Of a DNA stretch of 64,000 nucleotides, positions 62,004 to 64,000 are shown one piece after another. Position numbers and translations under genes: made by a program. Source of the stretch: Cyclina sinensis (Eukaryota > Mollusca > Bivalvia > Venerida > Veneridae). The stretch's first letter is position 1; every line of letters begins with the position of its first letter. The DNA lies in NCBI GenBank assembly GCA_012932295.1, contig JAAONU010000002.1, positions 22,909,770-22,973,769 of the forward strand, in the 5' to 3' direction. The notes under the pieces were generated by a model. It made no database searches and was not told the DNA's origin. It worked only from the letters and a program-made list of their open reading frames with translations.

Positions 62004-64000
62004 ATATCTATTACAAGCGTCTTGATAAATTGGTTAAAATGTCGAATCACAAACTATTGACGTATTAAAGTCCTGCATGTAATAGTTAAATAAAAAAAAG
62101 TAAAATCACCATCTGAAGGGTACAATTTCAATCACTTCGGTCAACTGGCTCTGGTGTGTTGTTGCTTCGTTTGATGTGGAATGGTACAGAGACATGATTT
62201 AACAATGGATTGCAAAACATATCAAATGTATGACAAGTCAACGTGAGTGTATAGAAAAGTCAGGTCAATTATGATGTTTTGACGTTTTAATCCTGCCACG
62301 TATAACTGTGATATGGTAAATTAGTGTTCTGTATACTTTCTGTTACAGGTTCTATTTATCTGAAATTTGCAACGTAGAGTCTAAATAAATGTTACGTTAT
62401 CTCGGCGAAGTTTCATTAGGATTTGAATAGTTTCTCTTCAAAGTCATAATTCCAATACCGTTTATTCTGAATCACCCCTAGTACATCAGTGTATGTTTAA
62501 CTTATATTTTTAAACATGACAATTGCTTTTTTCAATCAATCTACATCTGCGTTTTTAAATACGTCGCTCATACTTGCCGTTTTAATTACCATGTGGTATT
62601 TGTGGACAAAAGGTCGAACTAGCAATTCATTTACAAAAGAACGACATATTTGAAAGTGTAAGAAACAATTCTGTTTATTATTAAGGAAATCACTTCAGAC
62701 CGACAGTTAATAAAAATGATTAAGTGTCCTGCACGCAAAATTTATATTTGATTGTTTTAATTTCACTGGTGAAAGTATTGTATTACAATCAATTCTATTT
62801 TTATTTTTAATTTTGTACATGGTACGAAGTAACATCAGTACTGTTTTGAAGTTTGGTAATTGCTCATTATTCCTGCGTAAGTATTTTCTAATTTTTAAAG
62901 AACGAAACGTCTAACAAGTGTACACTATTTCAACGTAAATATTCAATATATTTTGCTTCAGAAAACGTTGAATCACGAAACCTTTGTTAATAGCTATACC
63001 CCTATAATGTAATCATTGTTAAAATGGGCACTTTTGGAGTCAGAATTTCTAATTGCAACTGAACAAAAAAGAAATATTACATAGTAATTAAGTGGTTGTT
63101 ACTGTTTCACGTTTCTGTGTTTGTTCAAACTAGTGATGTTCTACATAAAAATTTGATAAAAAATATTTTACCATTCCAATTGCATCAAAAGATTCTGGAC
63201 ATAAGGTCGAATTTTCTTCGGAAAATATATTTGTAGATTACTACAAATCAACTGTACTAACATACCATCATCTTTTGTACTGACTGTTTACGACTCAGAT
63301 TTTGAATATGAGACATAACATATTACAATAATAACAGAAAAATATCTATAACAAGCGTCTTGATAAATTGGTTAAAATGTCGAATCACAAAATATTGAAG
63401 TATTCAAGTTCTGCATGTAATAGTTAAACAACAAAAAGTAAAATCGCTATTTGAAGGGTACAATTTCAATCACTTTTGTCCCCTGTCCCTCGCGTGTTTT
63501 TGTCTCGTTTGATGAGGAATGGTACAGAGACATGATTGATTACTGGATTGTAAAACATATCAAATGTATGACAAGTCAACGTGAGTGTATAGAAAAGTCA
63601 AGTCCATTATGATGTTTTGACGTTGGAATCCTGCCACGTATAACTGTGATATGGTAAATTAGTGTTCTGTATACTTTCTGTTACAAGTTTTATTTAACTG
63701 AAATTTGCAATGTAGAGTCTAGATAAATGTTACCTTATCTCGGCGAAGTTTCATTAAGATTTGAATAGTTTCTCTTCAAAGTTATAATTCCAATACCGTT
63801 AATTCTGGATCACCCCTTGTACATCAATATATCTTTAACGGTTTTATAAACATGATAATTGCTTTTTTTCAATCATTCTATATCTCCCCTTTGAATACGT
63901 CGCTCATAACTTCTGTTTTAGTTACCATTTTGCATATGAGGACAAAAGGTCGAACTAGCAATTCATTTTCAAAAGAACGACATATTTGCAAGTGTAAGAA
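62004..64000 (+). repeat. further moderately diverged monomers to the window end
   Basis: One full monomer and part of the next, about 90% or more similar by eye to those at 58580-60100. The exon-like frame near 62170 contains a stop (GACATGATTTAACAATGG). The satellite is still continuing at base 64000. Confidence 0.8.

Larger units (their letters stand above)
22500..64000 (+). repeat. satellite superblock built on a 1.2-1.33 kb monomer
   Basis: All of this interval is made of related AT-rich monomers in the same orientation. Landmarks recur in order: AGACATAACATCTTTAAAAG; AAAAGGTCGAATCACAAAAT; GAAATGATTATGTG with CACGCAT; CTCATTATTCCTGCG; AAATAATGACGTAGTTATT; CATAAGGTCGAATTTGC. Divergence is high at the left and low inside two homogenised zones. 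Frames of 60-92 codons are shared only because the copies are duplicates; most are broken somewhere. The block leaves the window at the right. Confidence 0.9.

Overview
This window looks like nuclear DNA of a mollusc, most likely a bivalve. It is AT-rich, has eukaryotic splice signals instead of long open frames, and carries bivalve-type repeats: a Pearl/Helentron-like element with ~167-bp core repeats and a GGAC microsatellite, tRNA-derived SINEs with a Meta-domain-like block, MITEs, and large satellite arrays. No bacterial gene, operon or CRISPR array is present. The species assignment is inference.

Region 1 (1-11.2 kb) is sparse genic DNA. A 43-bp minisatellite fills the left edge. The best gene is on the minus strand (4378 to about 1043). 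It is not visible as a long ORF but can be assembled from short exons with good splice sites and matching phases: a signal-peptide-like exon, an exon resembling a C-type-lectin fold whose frame is broken, two exons that together give a complete eight-cysteine WSC-like domain, and two more tentative exons. The rest holds SINE/tRNA-like sequences, a Tc1/mariner transposase relic, a non-LTR retrotransposon tail relic, a hairpin MITE and a perfect 37-bp inverted repeat.

Region 2 (11.2-22.5 kb) is a nest of repeats: a 45-bp minisatellite, a diverged duplication (12.69-13.46 kb versus 14.54-19.26 kb), the Pearl/Helentron-like element, and a 2.66-kb foldback element inserted in the second duplicate. 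The foldback element has arms made of inverted 45-bp repeats around a 106-bp-repeat core, and a 9-10 bp direct repeat at its ends. A second terminal-inverted-repeat element, a SINE, an Arg-tRNA-like sequence, a possible signal-anchor exon and an (AT)32 tract follow.

Region 3 (22.5 kb to the window end) is one satellite block of more than 41 kb built from a ~1.2-1.33 kb AT-rich monomer. It has four zones: old diverged monomers (22.5-27.7 kb); a homogeneous 1.2-kb array of eleven and a part copies with a 2.4-kb dimer order and poly-A tracts that shorten from left to right; three near-identical 6.32-kb higher-order repeats, each carrying the same TTAA-flanked MITE; and 1332-bp monomers at the right end. 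Several diverged monomers keep an exon-like reading frame (motif DEEWYRDMI), which raises the possibility that the satellite grew from a piece of a gene. No complete, clearly functional protein gene can be asserted.
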